Below the pieces are notes generated by a model, which worked only from the letters and a program-made list of their open reading frames with translations, did no database searches and was not told the origin of the DNA. The position numbers and the translations under genes were made by a program. From contig NW_027488378.1 of assembly GCF_051014445.1 (NCBI RefSeq), positions 2,728,001 through 2,792,000 on the forward strand: a DNA stretch of 64,000 nucleotides, read 5' to 3'. This document shows, piece by piece, positions 13,971 through 27,895 of this stretch. The number at the start of each line of letters is the position of its first letter. Within the stretch, counting starts at the first letter, position 1. This stretch comes from Colletes latitarsis (lineage: Eukaryota > Arthropoda > Insecta > Hymenoptera > Colletidae).

Positions 13971-14999
13971 ACCACACTCAAACAGTGAGATAAACCTGGA
14001 TTCAATCTATATTTTAGAGGATAATACCGGTTAGATCTGGGTTAGGACTGGTATTTGCCATCATCCGACTCATGCTTTCGCATTTTTCGCATACTTATTG
14101 GCCAGATCCTGGGCGTTCTCTGGTTTGGATCAGGTAGTAGTGTGGTACCGCACTGAAACAGTGAAGTAATCCTAGATTCGATCTATATATTAGAGGGCAA
14201 CACAGGTTAGGTTTGGGTTAGGTCTGGTATTTGCCATCATCTGGCTCATACTTTCGTATTTTTCGCATATTTGTTGGCCAGAACCAGGGCGTATTCTGGT
14301 TTGGATCACGTAGTAATGTGGTACCAAACAGCCACATGAGTTAAACCTGGATTCAATCTATATTTTACAGGATAACACCGGTTAGGTCAGGGTTAGGTCT
14401 GGTATTTGCCATCATCTGGCTCATATTTTCGCATTTTTCGCATACGTGTTGGCCAGATCCAGGGCGTATTCTGGTTTGGATCACGTAGTAATGTGGTACC
14501 ACACAGCCACATGATTTAAACCTGGATTCAATGTATATTTTAGAGGATAACACAGGTTAGGTTTGGGTTAGGTCTAGTATTTGCCATCATCTGGCTCATA
14601 CTTTCGCAATCTTCGAATACTTGTTGGCCAGATCCTGGGCGTTTTCTGGGTTGGATCTGGTAGTAGTGTGGTACCGCACTGAAACAGTGAAGTAATCCTG
14701 GATTCGATCTATATATTAGAGGGTAACACCGGTTAGGTTTGGGTTAGGTCAGGTAATTGCCATCATCTGGCTCATGCTTCCGCATTTTTCGCATACCTGT
14801 TGGCCAGAACCTGGGCGTTTTCTGGGTTGGATCAGGTAGTAGTGTGGTACCGTACTGAAGCAGTGAAGTAATCCTGGATTCGATCTATATATTAGAGGGT
14901 AACACCGTTTAGGTTTGGGTTAGATCTGGTATTTGCCATCATCTGGCTCATGCTTCCTCATTTTTCGCATACTTGATGGCCAGATCCAGGTCGTTTTCT

Positions 15000-17900
15000 G
15001 GTTTGGATCACGCAGTAATGTGGTACCACCCTGAAACAGTGAGTTTATCTTAGATTCAATCTATATTTTGGAGGATGACACCGGTTAGGTCAGGGTTCGG
15101 TCTGGTATTTGCTATAATCTGGCTCATACTTTCGCATTTTTCCCATACTTGTTGGCCAGATCCTGGGCGTTTTCAGGTTTGGATCACGTAGTAATGTGGT
15201 ACCACACTGAAGCAGTGAGTTAATCCTAGATTCGATCTATATATTAGAGGATAACACCGGTTAGGTCAGGGTTAGGCCTGGTATTTGCCATCATCTGGCT
15301 CATGCTTTCGCATTTTTCACCTACTGGTTGGCCAGATCCAGGGCGTATTCTGGTTTGGATCACGTAGTAATGTGGTACCACACAGCCACATGAGTTAAAC
15401 CTGGATTCAATCTATATTTTAGAGGATAACACAGGCTAGGTTTGGGTTAGGTCTGGTATTTGCCATCATCTGGCTCATACTTTCGCAATCTTCGAATACT
15501 TGTTGGCCAGATCCTGGGCGTTTTCTGGGTTGGATCAGGTAGTAGTGTGGTACCGCACTGAAGCAGTGAATTAATCCTGGATTCGATCTATATATTAGAG
15601 GGTAACACCGTTTAGGTTTGGGTTAGATCTGGTATTTGCCATCATCTGGCTCATGCTTCCTCATTTTTCGCATACTTGATGGCCAGATCCAGGTCGTTTT
15701 CTGGTTTGGATCACGCAGTAATGTGGTACCACACTGAAACAGTGAGTTTATCTTAGATTCAATCTATATTTTCGAGGATGACACCGGTTAGGTCAGGGTT
15801 CGGTCTGGTATTTGCTATAATCTGGCTCATACTTTCGCATTTTTCCCATACTTGTTGGCCAGATCCTGGGCGTTTTCAGGTTTGGATCTGGTAGTAGTGT
15901 GGTACCGCACTGAAGCAGTGAAGTAATCCTGGATTCGATCTATATATTAGAGGGTAACACCGTTTAGGTTTGGTTTAGATCTGGTATTTGCCATCATCTG
16001 GCTCATGCTTCCGCATTTTTCGCATACTTGTTGGCCAGATCCTGGCCGTTTTCTGGGTTGGATCAGGTAGTAGTGTGGTACCGCACTGATACAGTGAAGT
16101 AATCCTGGATTCGATCTATATATTAGAGCGTAACACCGGTCAGGTTTGGGTTAGGTCAGGTATTTGCGATCATCTGGCTCATGCTTCCGCATTTTTCGCA
16201 TACTTGTTGGCCAGATCCTGGCCGTTATCTGGGTTGAATCAGGTAGTAGTGTGGTACCGCACTGAAACAGTGAAGTAATCCTGGATTCGATCTATATATT
16301 AGAGGGTAACACCGTTTAGGTTTGGGTTAGACCTGGTATTTGCCATCATCTGGCACATGCTTCCGCATATTTCGCATACTTGTTGGTCAGATCCTGGGCG
16401 TTTTCAGGTTTGGATCACGTAGCAATGTGGCACCACACTGAAACAGTGAGTTAATCCTGGATTCGATCTATATATTAGAGGGTAACACCGGTTAGGTTTG
16501 GGTTAGGTCTGGTATTTGCCATCATCTGCCTCATGCTTTCGCATTTTTCTCCCACTTGTTGGCCAGATCCTGGGCGTTTTCTGGGTCGGATCACGTAGTA
16601 ATGCGGCACCACACTCAAACAGTGAGTTAAACCTGGATTCGATCTATATATTAGTGGGTAACACCGGTTAGGATTGGGTTAGGTCTGGTATTTGTCATCA
16701 TCCGGCTCATACTTTCGCATTTTTCGCATACTTGTTGGCCAGATCCTGGGCGTTTTCTGGGTTGGATCAGGTAGTAGTGTGGTACCGCACTGAAACAGTG
16801 AAGTAATCCTAGATTCGATCTATATATTAGAGGGTAACACCGGTTAGGTTTGGGTTAGGTCTGGTATTTGCCATCATCTGCCTCATGCTTTCGCATTTTT
16901 CTCCCACTTGTTGGCCAGATCCTGGGCGTTTTCTGGGTCGGATCACGTAGTAATGCGGCACCACACTCAAACAGTGAGTTAAACCTGGATTCGATCTATA
17001 TATTAGTGGGTAACACCGGTTAGGATTGGGTTAGGTCTGGTATTTGTCATCATCCGGCTCATACTTTCGCATTTTTCGCGTACTTGTTGGCCAGATCCAG
17101 GGCGTTTTCTGGTTTGGTTCACGTAGTAATGTGGTACCACACAGCCACATGAGTTAAACCTGGATTCAATCTATATTTTAGAGGATAACACCGGTTAGGT
17201 CTGGTATTTGCCATCATCTGGCTCATACTTTCGCATTCTTCACCCACTTGTTGGCCAGATACTGGGCGTATTCTGGGTTGGATCACGTAGTAATGTGGCA
17301 CCACACTCAAACAGTGAGTTAAACCTGGATTCAATCTATATTTTACAGGATAACACCGGTTAGGTCAGGGTTAGGTCTAGTATTTGCCATCGCCTGCCTC
17401 ATGCTTTCTGATTTTTCGCATTCTTGTTGGCCAGATCCTGGGCGTTATCTGGTTTGGATCACGTAGTAATGTGGTACCACACTGAAACAGTGAGTTAATC
17501 CTGGATTCGATCTATATATTAGAGGGTAACACCGGTTAGGTTTGGGTTAGGTCAGGTAATTGCCATCATCTGGCTCATGCTTCCGCATTTTTCGCATACC
17601 TGTTGGCCAGAACCTGGGCGTTTTCTGGGTTGGATCACGCAGTAATGTGGTACCACCCTGAAACAGTGAGTTTATCTTAGATTCAATCTATATTTTGGAG
17701 GATGACACCGGTTAGGTCAGGGTTCGGTCTGGTATTTGCTATAATCCGGCTCATACTTTCGCATTTTTCCCATACTTGTTGGCCAGATCCTGGGCGTTTT
17801 CAGGTTTGGATCACGTAGTAATGTGGTACCACACTGAAGCAGTGAGTTAATCCTAGATTCGATCTATATATTAGAGGATAACACCGGTTAGGTCAGGGTT

Positions 17901-18950
17901 AGGCCTGGTATTTGCCATCATCTGGCTCATGCTTTCGCATTTTTCACCTACTGGTTGGCCAGATCCAGGGCGTATTCTGGTTTGGATCACGTAGTAATGT
18001 GGTACCACACAGCCACGTGAGTTAAACCTGGATTCAATCTATATTTTAGAGGATAACACAGGTTAGGTTTGGGTTAGGTCTGGTATTTGCCATCATCTGG
18101 CTCATACTTTCGCAATCTTCGAATACTTGTTGGCCAGATCCTGGGCGTTTTCTGGGTTGGATCAGGTAGTAGTGTGGTACCGCACTGAAGCAGTGAATTA
18201 ATCCTGGATTCGATCTATATATTAGAGGGTAACACCGTTTAGGTTTGGGTTAGATCTGGTATTTGCCATCATCTGGCTCATGCTTCCTCATTTTTCGCAT
18301 ACTTGATGGCCAGATCCAGGTCGTTTTCTGGTTTGGATCACGCAGTAATGTGGTACCACACTGAAACAGTGAGTTTATCTTAGATTCAATCTATATTTTG
18401 GAGGATGACACCGGTTAGGTCAGGGTTCGGTCTGGTATTTGCTATAATCTGGCTCATACTTTCGCATTTTTCCCATACTTGTTGGCCAGATCCTGGGCGT
18501 TTTCTGGGTTGGATCAGGTAGTAGTGTGGTACCGCACTGATACAGTGAAGTAATCCTGGATTCGATCTATATATTAGAGCGTAACACCGGTCAGGTTTGG
18601 GTTAGGTCAGGTATTTGCGATCATCTGGCTCATGCTTCCGCATTTTTCGCATACTTGTTGGCCAGATCCTGGCCGTTTTCTGGGTTGAATCAGGTAGTAG
18701 TGTGGTACCGCACTGAAACAGTGAAGTAATCCTGGATTCGATCTATATATTAGAGGGTAACACCGTTTAGGTTTGGGTTAGACCTGGTATTTGCCATCAT
18801 CTGGCACATGCTTCCGCATATTTCGCATACTTGTTGGTCAGATCCTGGGCGTTTTCAGGTTTGGATCACGTAGCAATGTGGCACCACACTGAAACAGTGA
18901 GTTAATCCTGGATTCGATCTATATATTAGAGGGTAACACCGGTTAGGTTT
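15000..18950 (+). repeat. Higher-order repeat, about 2.45-2.63 kb, two copies
   Basis: Blocks near 15000-16500 and 17640-18950 share variant series. The string GTTAGGCCTG with the CACCTACTGGTTGG variant recurs at 15271 and 17898 (offset 2627). The ACCTGG variant followed by GGCACATGCTTCC recurs at 16331 and 18782 (offset 2451). The two offsets differ by exactly 176, one monomer gained or lost. Positions 16500-17100 also contain a two-monomer (352-bp) duplication with the TCTCCCACTTG variant. Confidence 0.65.
17193..17203 (+). repeat. Monomer lacking exactly one 11-mer (165-bp variant, representative)
   Basis: Here the monomer reads ACCGGTTAGGTCTGGTATTTG where the standard form has an extra 11 bases, so one complete TTAGGTNNGGG unit is missing. 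The same short form occurs near 21050, 21740, 23660, 24705, 26625, 27670, 34515, 37840, 39760, 40985, 46735, 53960, 55533, 57285 and 62728. Most share one haplotype (TTCACCTACTTG downstream). Those near 55533, 57285 and 62728 have a different background (GGATAAAATC upstream), so the loss occurred at least twice or was transferred. Confidence 0.8.
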
Positions 18951-21659
18951 GGGTTAGGTCTGGTATTTGCCATCATCTGCGTCATGCTTTCGCATTTTTC
19001 TCCTACTTGTTGGCCAGATTCTGGGCGTTTTCTGGGTCGTATCACGTAGTAACGTGGCACCACACTCAAACAGTGAGTTAAACCTGGATTCAATCTATAT
19101 TTTAGAGGATAACACCGGTTAGGTTTGGGTTAGGTCTGGTATTTGCCATCATCTGCCTCATGCTTTCGCATTTTTCTCCCACTTGTTGGCCAGATCCTGG
19201 GCGTTTTCTGGGTCGGATCACGTAGTAATGCGGCACCACACTCAAACAGTGAGTTAAACCTGGATTCGATCTATATATTAGTGGGTAACACCGGTTAGGA
19301 TTGGGTTAGGTCTGGTATTTGTCATCATCCGGCTCATACTTTCGCATTTTTCGCATACTTGTTGGTCAGATCCTGGGCGTTTTCAGGTTTGGATCACGTA
19401 GCAATGTGGCACCACACTGAAACAGTGAGTTAATCCTGGATTCGATCTATATATTAGAGGGTAACACCGGTTAGGTTTGGGTTAGGTCTGGTATTTGCCA
19501 TCATCCGAATCATGCTTTCGCATTTTTCGCATACTTATTGGCCAGATCCTGGGCGTTTTCTGGTTTGGATCACGTAGTAATGTGGTTCCACACAGCAACA
19601 GTGAGTTAAACCTGGATACAATCTATATTTTAGAGGATAACACCGGTTAGGTCAGGGTTAGGCCTGGTATTTGCCATCATCTGGCTCATGCTTTCGCATT
19701 TTTCACCTACTGGTTGGCCAGATCCAGGGCGTTTTCTGGTTTGGATCACGCAGTAATGTGGTACCACACTGAAACAGTGAGTTTATCTTAGATTCAATCT
19801 ATATTTTGGAGGATGACACCGGTTAGGTCAGGGTTCGGTCTGGTATTTGCTATAATCTGGCTCATACTTCCGCATTTTTCCCATACTTGTTGGCCAGATC
19901 CTGGGCGTTTTCGGGTTTGGATCACGTAGTAATGTGGTACCACACTGAAACAGTGAGTTAATCCTGGATTCGATCTATATATTAGAGGGTAACACCGGTT
20001 AGGTCAGGGTTAGGTCTGGTATTTGCCATCATCTGGCTCATGCTTCCGCATTTTTCGCATACTTGTTGGCCAGATCCACGGCGTATTCTGGTTTGGATCA
20101 CGTAGTAATGTGGTACCACACAGCCACATGATTTAAACCTGGATTCAATCTATATTTTAGAGGATAATACCGGTTAGATCTGGGTTAGGTCTGGTATTTG
20201 CCATCATCCGACTCATGCTTTCGCATTTTTCACCTACTTGTTGGCCAGATACTGGGCGTTTTCTGGGTTGGAGCACGTGGTAATGTGGTACCGCACTAAA
20301 ACAGTGAAGTAATCCTGGATTCGATCTATATATTAGAGGGTAACACAGGTTAGGTTTGGGTTAGGTCTGGTATTTGCCATCATCTGGCTCATACTTTCGC
20401 ATTTTTCGCATACTTGTTGGCCAGATCCACGGCGTATTCTGGTTTGGATCACGTAGTAATGTGGTACCACACAGCCACATGATTTAAACCTGGATTCAAT
20501 CTATATTTTAGAGGTTAACACCGGTTAGGTTTGGGTTAGGTCTGGTATTTGCCATCATCTGGCTCATACTTTCGCATTTTTCGCATACTTGTTGGCCAGA
20601 TCCAGGGCGTATTCTGGTTTGGATCACGTAGTAATGTGGTACCACACAGCCACACGAGTTAAGCCTGGATTCAATCTATATTTTAGAGGATAACACCGGT
20701 TAGGTTTGGGTTAGGTCTGGTATTTGCCATCATCTGGGTCATACTTTCGCATTTTTCGCATACTTGTTGGCCTGATCCTGGGCGTTTTCTGGTTTGGATC
20801 ACATAGCAATGTGGTATCACACTTAAACAGTGAGTTAAACCTGGATTCAATCTATATTTTAGAGGATAACAGCGGTGAGGTCAGGGTTGGGTCTGGTATT
20901 TGCCATCGCCTGCCTCATACTTTCGCTTTTTTCGCCTACTTGTTGGCCAGATACTGGGCGTTTTCAGGTTAGGTTCACGTAGTAATGTGGTACCACACAG
21001 CCACATGAGTTAAACCTGGATTCAATCTATATTTTAGAGGATAACACCGGTTAGGTCTGGTATTTGCCATCATCTGGCTCATACTTTCGCATTCTTCACC
21101 TACTTGTTGGCCAGATACTGGGCGTATTCTGGGTTGGATCACGTAGTAATGTGGCACCACACTCAAACAGTGAGTTAAACCTGGATTCAATCTATATTTT
21201 AGAGGATAATACCGATTAGATCTGGGTTAGGTCTGGTATTTGCCATCATCCGACTCATGCTTTCGCATTTTTCGCATGCTTATTGGCCAGATCCTGGGCG
21301 TTTTCTGGTTTGGATCACGTAGTAATGTGGTTCCACACAGCAACAGTGAGCTAAACCTGGATACAATCTATATTTTAGAGGATAACACCGGTTAGGTCAG
21401 GGTTAGGTCTGGTATTTGCTATCATCTGGCTCATGCTTCCGCATTTTTCGCATACCTGTTGGCCAGATCCTGGGCGTTTTCTGGGTTGGATCAGGTAGTA
21501 GTGTGGTACCGCACTGAAACAGTGAAGTAATCCTAGATTCGATCTATATATTAGAGGGTAACACCGGTTAGGTTTGGGTTAGGTCTGGTATTTGCCATCA
21601 TCTGGCTCATACTTTCGCATTTTTCGCGTACTTGTTGGCCAGATCCAGGGCGTTTTCTG

Positions 21660-24600
21660 GTTTGGTTCACGTAGTAATGTGGTACCACACAGCCACATGA
21701 GTTAAACCTGGATTCAATCTATATTTTAGGGGATAACACCGGTTAGGTCTGGTATTTGCCATCATCTGGCTCATACTTTCGCATTCTTCACCTACTTGTT
21801 GGCCAGATACTGGGCGTATTCTGGGTTGGATCACGTAGTAATGTGGCACCACACTCAAACAGTGAGTTAAACCTGGATTCAATCTATATTTTACAGGATA
21901 ACACCGGTTAGGTCAGGGTTAGGTCTAGTATTTGCCATCGCCTGCCTCATGCTTTCTGATTTTTCCCATACTTGTTGGCCAGATCCTGGGCGTTTTCAGG
22001 TTTGGATCGGGTAGTAGTGTGGTACCGCACTGAAACAGTGAAGTAATCCTGGATTCGATCTATATATTAGAGGGTAACACCGGTCAGGTTTGGGTCAGGT
22101 CAGGTAATAGCCATCATCTGGCTCATGCTTCCGCATTTTTCGCATACCTGTTGGCCAGATCCTGGGCGTTTTCTGGGTTGGATCAGGTAGTAGTGTGGTA
22201 CCGCACTGAAGCAGTGAAGTAATCCTGGATTCGATCTATATATTAGAGGGTAACACCGTTTAGGTTTGGGTTAGATCTGGTATTTGCCATCATCTGGCTC
22301 ATGCTTCCTCATTTTTCGCATACTTGATGGCCAGATCCAGGTCGTTTTCTGGTTTGGATCACGCAGTAATGTGGTACCACACTGAAACAGTGAGTTTATC
22401 TTAGATTCAATCTATATTTTGGAGGATGACACCGGTTAGGTCAGGGTTCGTTCTGGTATTTGCTATAATCTGTCTCATACTTTCGCATTTTTCCCATACT
22501 TGTTGGCCAGATCCTGGGCGTTTTCAGGTTTGGATCACGTAGTAATGTGGTACCACACTGAAGCAGTGAGTTAATCCTGGATTCGATCTATATATTAGAG
22601 GGTAACACCGGTTAGATCAGGGTTAGGTCTGGTATTTGCCATCATCTGCGTCATGCTTTCGCATTTTTCTCCTACTTGTTGGCCAGAGCCTGGGCGTTTT
22701 CTGGGTCGGATCACGTAGTAATGTGGTACCACACAGCCACATGAGTTAAACCTGGATTCAATCTATATTTTAGAGGATAATACCGGTTAGATCTGGGTTA
22801 GGTCTGGTATTTGCCATCATCTGGCTCATGCTTTCGCATTTTTCGCATACTTGTTGGCCAGATCCTGGGCGTTTTCGGGTTTGGATCACGTAGTAATGTG
22901 GTACCCCACTGAAACAGTGAGTTAATCCTGGATTCGATCTATATATTAGAGGGTAACACCGGTTAGGTCAGGGTTAGGTCTGGTATTTGCCATCATCTGG
23001 CTCATGCTTCCGCATTTTTCGCATACTTGTTGGCCAGATCCACGGCGTATTCTGGTTTGGATCACGTAGTAATGTGGTACCACACAGCCACATGATTTAA
23101 ACCTGGATTCAATCTATATTTTAGAGGATAATACCGGTTAGATCTGGGTTAGGTCTGGTATTTGCCATCATCCGACTCATGCTTTCGCATTTTTCACCTA
23201 CTTGTTGGCCAGATACTGGGCGTTTTCTGGGTTGGAGCACGTGGTAATGTGGTACCGCACTGAAACAGTGAAGTAATCCTGGATTCGATCTATATATTAG
23301 ATGGGTACACAGGTTAGGTTTGGGTTAGGTCTGGTATTTGCCATCATCTGGCTCATACTTTCGCATTTTTCGCATACGTGTTGGCCTGATCCTGGGCGTT
23401 TTCTGGTTTGGATCACATAGCAATGTGGTATCACACTTAAACAGTGAGTTAAACCTGGATTCAATCTATATTTTAGAGGATAACAGCGGTGAGGTCAGGG
23501 TTGGGTCTGGTATTTGCCATCGCCTGCCTCATACTTTCGCTTTTTTCGCCTACTTGTTGGCCAGATACTGGGCGTTTTCAGGTTTGGTTCACGTAGTAAT
23601 GTGGTACCACACAGCCACATGAGTTAAACCTGGATTCAATCTATATTTTCGAGGATAACACCGGTTAGGTCTGGTATTTGCCATCATCTGGCTCATACTT
23701 TCGCATTCTTCACCTACTTGTTGGCCAGATACTGGGCGTATTCTGGGTTGGATCACGTAGTAATGTGGCACCACACTCAAACAGTGAGTTAAACCTGGAT
23801 TCAATCTATATTTTACAGGATAACACCGGTTAGGTCAGGGTTAGGTCTAGTATTTGCCATCGCCTGCCTCATGCTTTCTGATTTTTCGCATTCTTGTTGG
23901 CCAGATCCTGGGCGTTATCTGGTTTGGATCACGTAGTAATGTGGTACCACACTGAAACAGTGAGTTAATCCTGGATTCGATCTATGTATTAGAGGGTAAC
24001 ACCGGTTAGGTTTGTGTTAGGTCTGGTATTTGCCATCATCTGGCTCATGCTTCCGCATTTTTCGCATACTTGTTGGCCAGATCCACGGCGTATTCTGGTT
24101 TGGATCACGTAGTAATGTGGTACCACACAGCCACATGATTTAAACCTGGATTCAATCTATATTTTAGAGGATAATACCGGTTAGATCTGGGTTAGGTCTG
24201 GTATTTGCCATCATCCGACTCATGCTTTCGCATTTTTCACCTACTTGTTGGCCAGATACTGGGCGTTTTCTGGGTTGGAGCACGTGGTAATGTGGTACCG
24301 CACTGAAACAGTGAAGTAATCCTGGATTCGATCTATATATTAGATGGTAACACAGGTTAGGTTTGGGTTAGGTCTGGTATTTGCCATCATCTGGCTCATA
24401 CTTTCGCATTTTTCGCATACTTGTTGGCCTGATCCTGGGCGTTTTCTGGTTTGGATCACATAGCAATGTGGTATCACACTTAAACAGTGAGTTAAACCTG
24501 GATTCAATCTATATTTTAGAGGATAACAGCGGTGAGGTCAGGGTTAGGTCTGGTATTTGCCATCGCCTGCCTCATACTTTCGCTTTTTTCGCCTACTTGT

Positions 24601-27600
24601 TGGCCAGATACTGGGCGTTTTCAGGTTTGGTTCACGTAGTAATGTGGTACCACACAGCCACATGAGTTAAACCTGGATTCAATCTATATTTTCGAGGATA
24701 ACACCGGTTAGGTCTGGTATTTGCCATCATCTGGCTCATACTTTCGCATTCTTCACCTACTTGTTGGCCAGATACTGGGCGTATTCTGGGTTGGATCACG
24801 TAGTAATGTGGCACCACACTCAAACAGTGAGTTAAACCTGGATTCAATCTATATTTTACAGGATAACACCGGTTAGGTCAGGGTTAGGTCTAGTATTTGC
24901 CATCGCCTGCCTCATGCTTTCTGATTTTTCCCATACTTGTTGGCCAGATCCTGGGCGTTTTCAGGTTTGGATCGGGTAGTAGTGTGGTACCGCACTGAAA
25001 CAGTGAAGTAATCCTGGATTCGATCTATATATTAGAGGGTAACACCGGTCAGGTTTGGGTCAGGTCAGGTAATAGCCATCATCTGGCTCATGCTTCCGCA
25101 TTTTTCGCATACCTGTTGGCCAGATCCTGGGCGTTTTCTGGGTTGGATCAGGTAGTAGTGTGGTACCGCACTGAAGCAGTGAAGTAATCCTGGATTCGAT
25201 CTATATATTAGAGGGTAACACCGTTTAGGTTTGGGTTAGATCTGGTATTTGCCATCATCTGGCTCATGCTTCCTCATTTTTCGCATACTTGATGGCCAGA
25301 TCCAGGTCGTTTTCTGGTTTGGATCACGCAGTAATGTGGTACCACACTGAAACAGTGAGTTTATCTTAGATTCAATCTATATTTTGGAGGATGACACCGG
25401 TTAGGTCAGGGTTCGTTCTGGTATTTGCTATAATCTGTCTCATACTTTCGCATTTTTCCCATACTTGTTGGCCAGATCCTGGGCGTTTTCAGGTTTGGAT
25501 CACGTAGTAATGTGGTACCACACTGAAGCAGTGAGTTAATCCTGGATTCGATCTATATATTAGAGGGTAACACCGGTTAGATCAGGGTTAGGTCTGGTAT
25601 TTGCCATCATCTGCGTCATGCTTTCGCATTTTTCTCCTACTTGTTGGCCAGAGCCTGGGCGTTTTCTGGGTCGGATCACGTAGTAATGTGGTACCACACA
25701 GCCACATGAGTTAAACCTGGATTCAATCTATATTTTAGAGGATAATACCGGTTAGATCTGGGTTAGGTCTGGTATTTGCCATCATCTGGCTCATGCTTTC
25801 GCATTTTTCGCATACTTGTTGGCCAGATCCTGGGCGTTTTCGGGTTTGGATCACGTAGTAATGTGGTACCCCACTGAAACAGTGAGTTAATCCTGGATTC
25901 GATCTATATATTAGAGGGTAACACCGGTTAGGTCAGGGTTAGGTCTGGTATTTGCCATCATCTGGCTCATGCTTCCGCATTTTTCGCATACTTGTTGGCC
26001 AGATCCACGGCGTATTCTGGTTTGGATCACGTAGTAATGTGGTACCACACAGCCACATGATTTAAACCTGGATTCAATCTATATTTTAGAGGATAATACC
26101 GGTTAGATCTGGGTTAGGTCTGGTATTTGCCATCATCCGACTCATGCTTTCGCATTTTTCACCTACTTGTTGGCCAGATACTGGGCGTTTTCTGGGTTGG
26201 AGCACGTGGTAATGTGGTACCGCACTGAAACAGTGAAGTAATCCTGGATTCGATCTATATATTAGATGGGTACACAGGTTAGGTTTGGGTTAGGTCTGGT
26301 ATTTGCCATCATCTGGCTCATACTTTCGCATTTTTCGCATACGTGTTGGCCTGATCCTGGGCGTTTTCTGGTTTGGATCACATAGCAATGTGGTATCACA
26401 CTTAAACAGTGAGTTAAACCTGGATTCAATCTATATTTTAGAGGATAACAGCGGTGAGGTCAGGGTTGGGTCTGGTATTTGCCATCGCCTGCCTCATACT
26501 TTCGCTTTTTTCGCCTACTTGTTGGCCAGATACTGGGCGTTTTCAGGTTTGGTTCACGTAGTAATGTGGTACCACACAGCCACATGAGTTAAACCTGGAT
26601 TCAATCTATATTTTCGAGGATAACACCGGTTAGGTCTGGTATTTGCCATCATCTGGCTCATACTTTCGCATTCTTCACCTACTTGTTGGCCAGATACTGG
26701 GCGTATTCTGGGTTGGATCACGTAGTAATGTGGCACCACACTCAAACAGTGAGTTAAACCTGGATTCAATCTATATTTTACAGGATAACACCGGTTAGGT
26801 CAGGGTTAGGTCTAGTATTTGCCATCGCCTGCCTCATGCTTTCTGATTTTTCGCATTCTTGTTGGCCAGATCCTGGGCGTTATCTGGTTTGGATCACGTA
26901 GTAATGTGGTACCACACTGAAACAGTGAGTTAATCCTGGATTCGATCTATGTATTAGAGGGTAACACCGGTTAGGTTTGTGTTAGGTCTGGTATTTGCCA
27001 TCATCTGGCTCATGCTTCCGCATTTTTCGCATACTTGTTGGCCAGATCCACGGCGTATTCTGGTTTGGATCACGTAGTAATGTGGTACCACACAGCCACA
27101 TGATTTAAACCTGGATTCAATCTATATTTTAGAGGATAATACCGGTTAGATCTGGGTTAGGTCTGGTATTTGCCATCATCCGACTCATGCTTTCGCATTT
27201 TTCACCTACTTGTTGGCCAGATACTGGGCGTTTTCTGGGTTGGAGCACGTGGTAATGTGGTACCGCACTGAAACAGTGAAGTAATCCTGGATTCGATCTA
27301 TATATTAGATGGTAACACAGGTTAGGTTTGGGTTAGGTCTGGTATTTGCCATCATCTGGCTCATACTTTCGCATTTTTCGCATACTTGTTGGCCTGATCC
27401 TGGGCGTTTTCTGGTTTGGATCACATAGCAATGTGGTATCACACTTAAACAGTGAGTTAAACCTGGATTCAATCTATATTTTAGAGGATAACAGCGGTGA
27501 GGTCAGGGTTAGGTCTGGTATTTGCCATCGCCTGCCTCATACTTTCGCTTTTTTCGCCTACTTGTTGGCCAGATACTGGGCGTTTTCAGGTTTGGTTCAC

Positions 27601-27895
27601 GTAGTAATGTGGTACCACACAGCCACATGAGTTAAACCTGGATTCAATCTATATTTTCGAGGATAACACCGGTTAGGTCTGGTATTTGCCATCATCTGGC
27701 TCATACTTTCGCATTCTTCACCTACTTGTTGGCCAGATACTGGGCGTATTCTGGGTTGGATCACGTAGTAATGTGGCACCACACTCAAACAGTGAGTTAA
27801 ACCTGGATTCAATCTATATTTTACAGGATAACACCGGTTAGGTCAGGGTTAGGTCTAGTATTTGCCATCGCCTGCCTCATGCTTTCTGATTTTTC
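21660..27895 (+). repeat. Higher-order repeat, 2965-bp unit, about two copies
   Basis: Sequence in this interval matches itself at a constant offset of 2965 bp (17 monomers less 27 bp). The unusual TTTGGATCGGGTAG is at 22004 and 24969. The module starts at 23338/26303 and 24381/27346 keep the same offset. Single-base differences are few over several kilobases, so the duplication looks recent. The match begins near 21660 and breaks near 27895, where CTGATTTTTCGCATTC replaces CTGATTTTTCCCATAC. Confidence 0.85.
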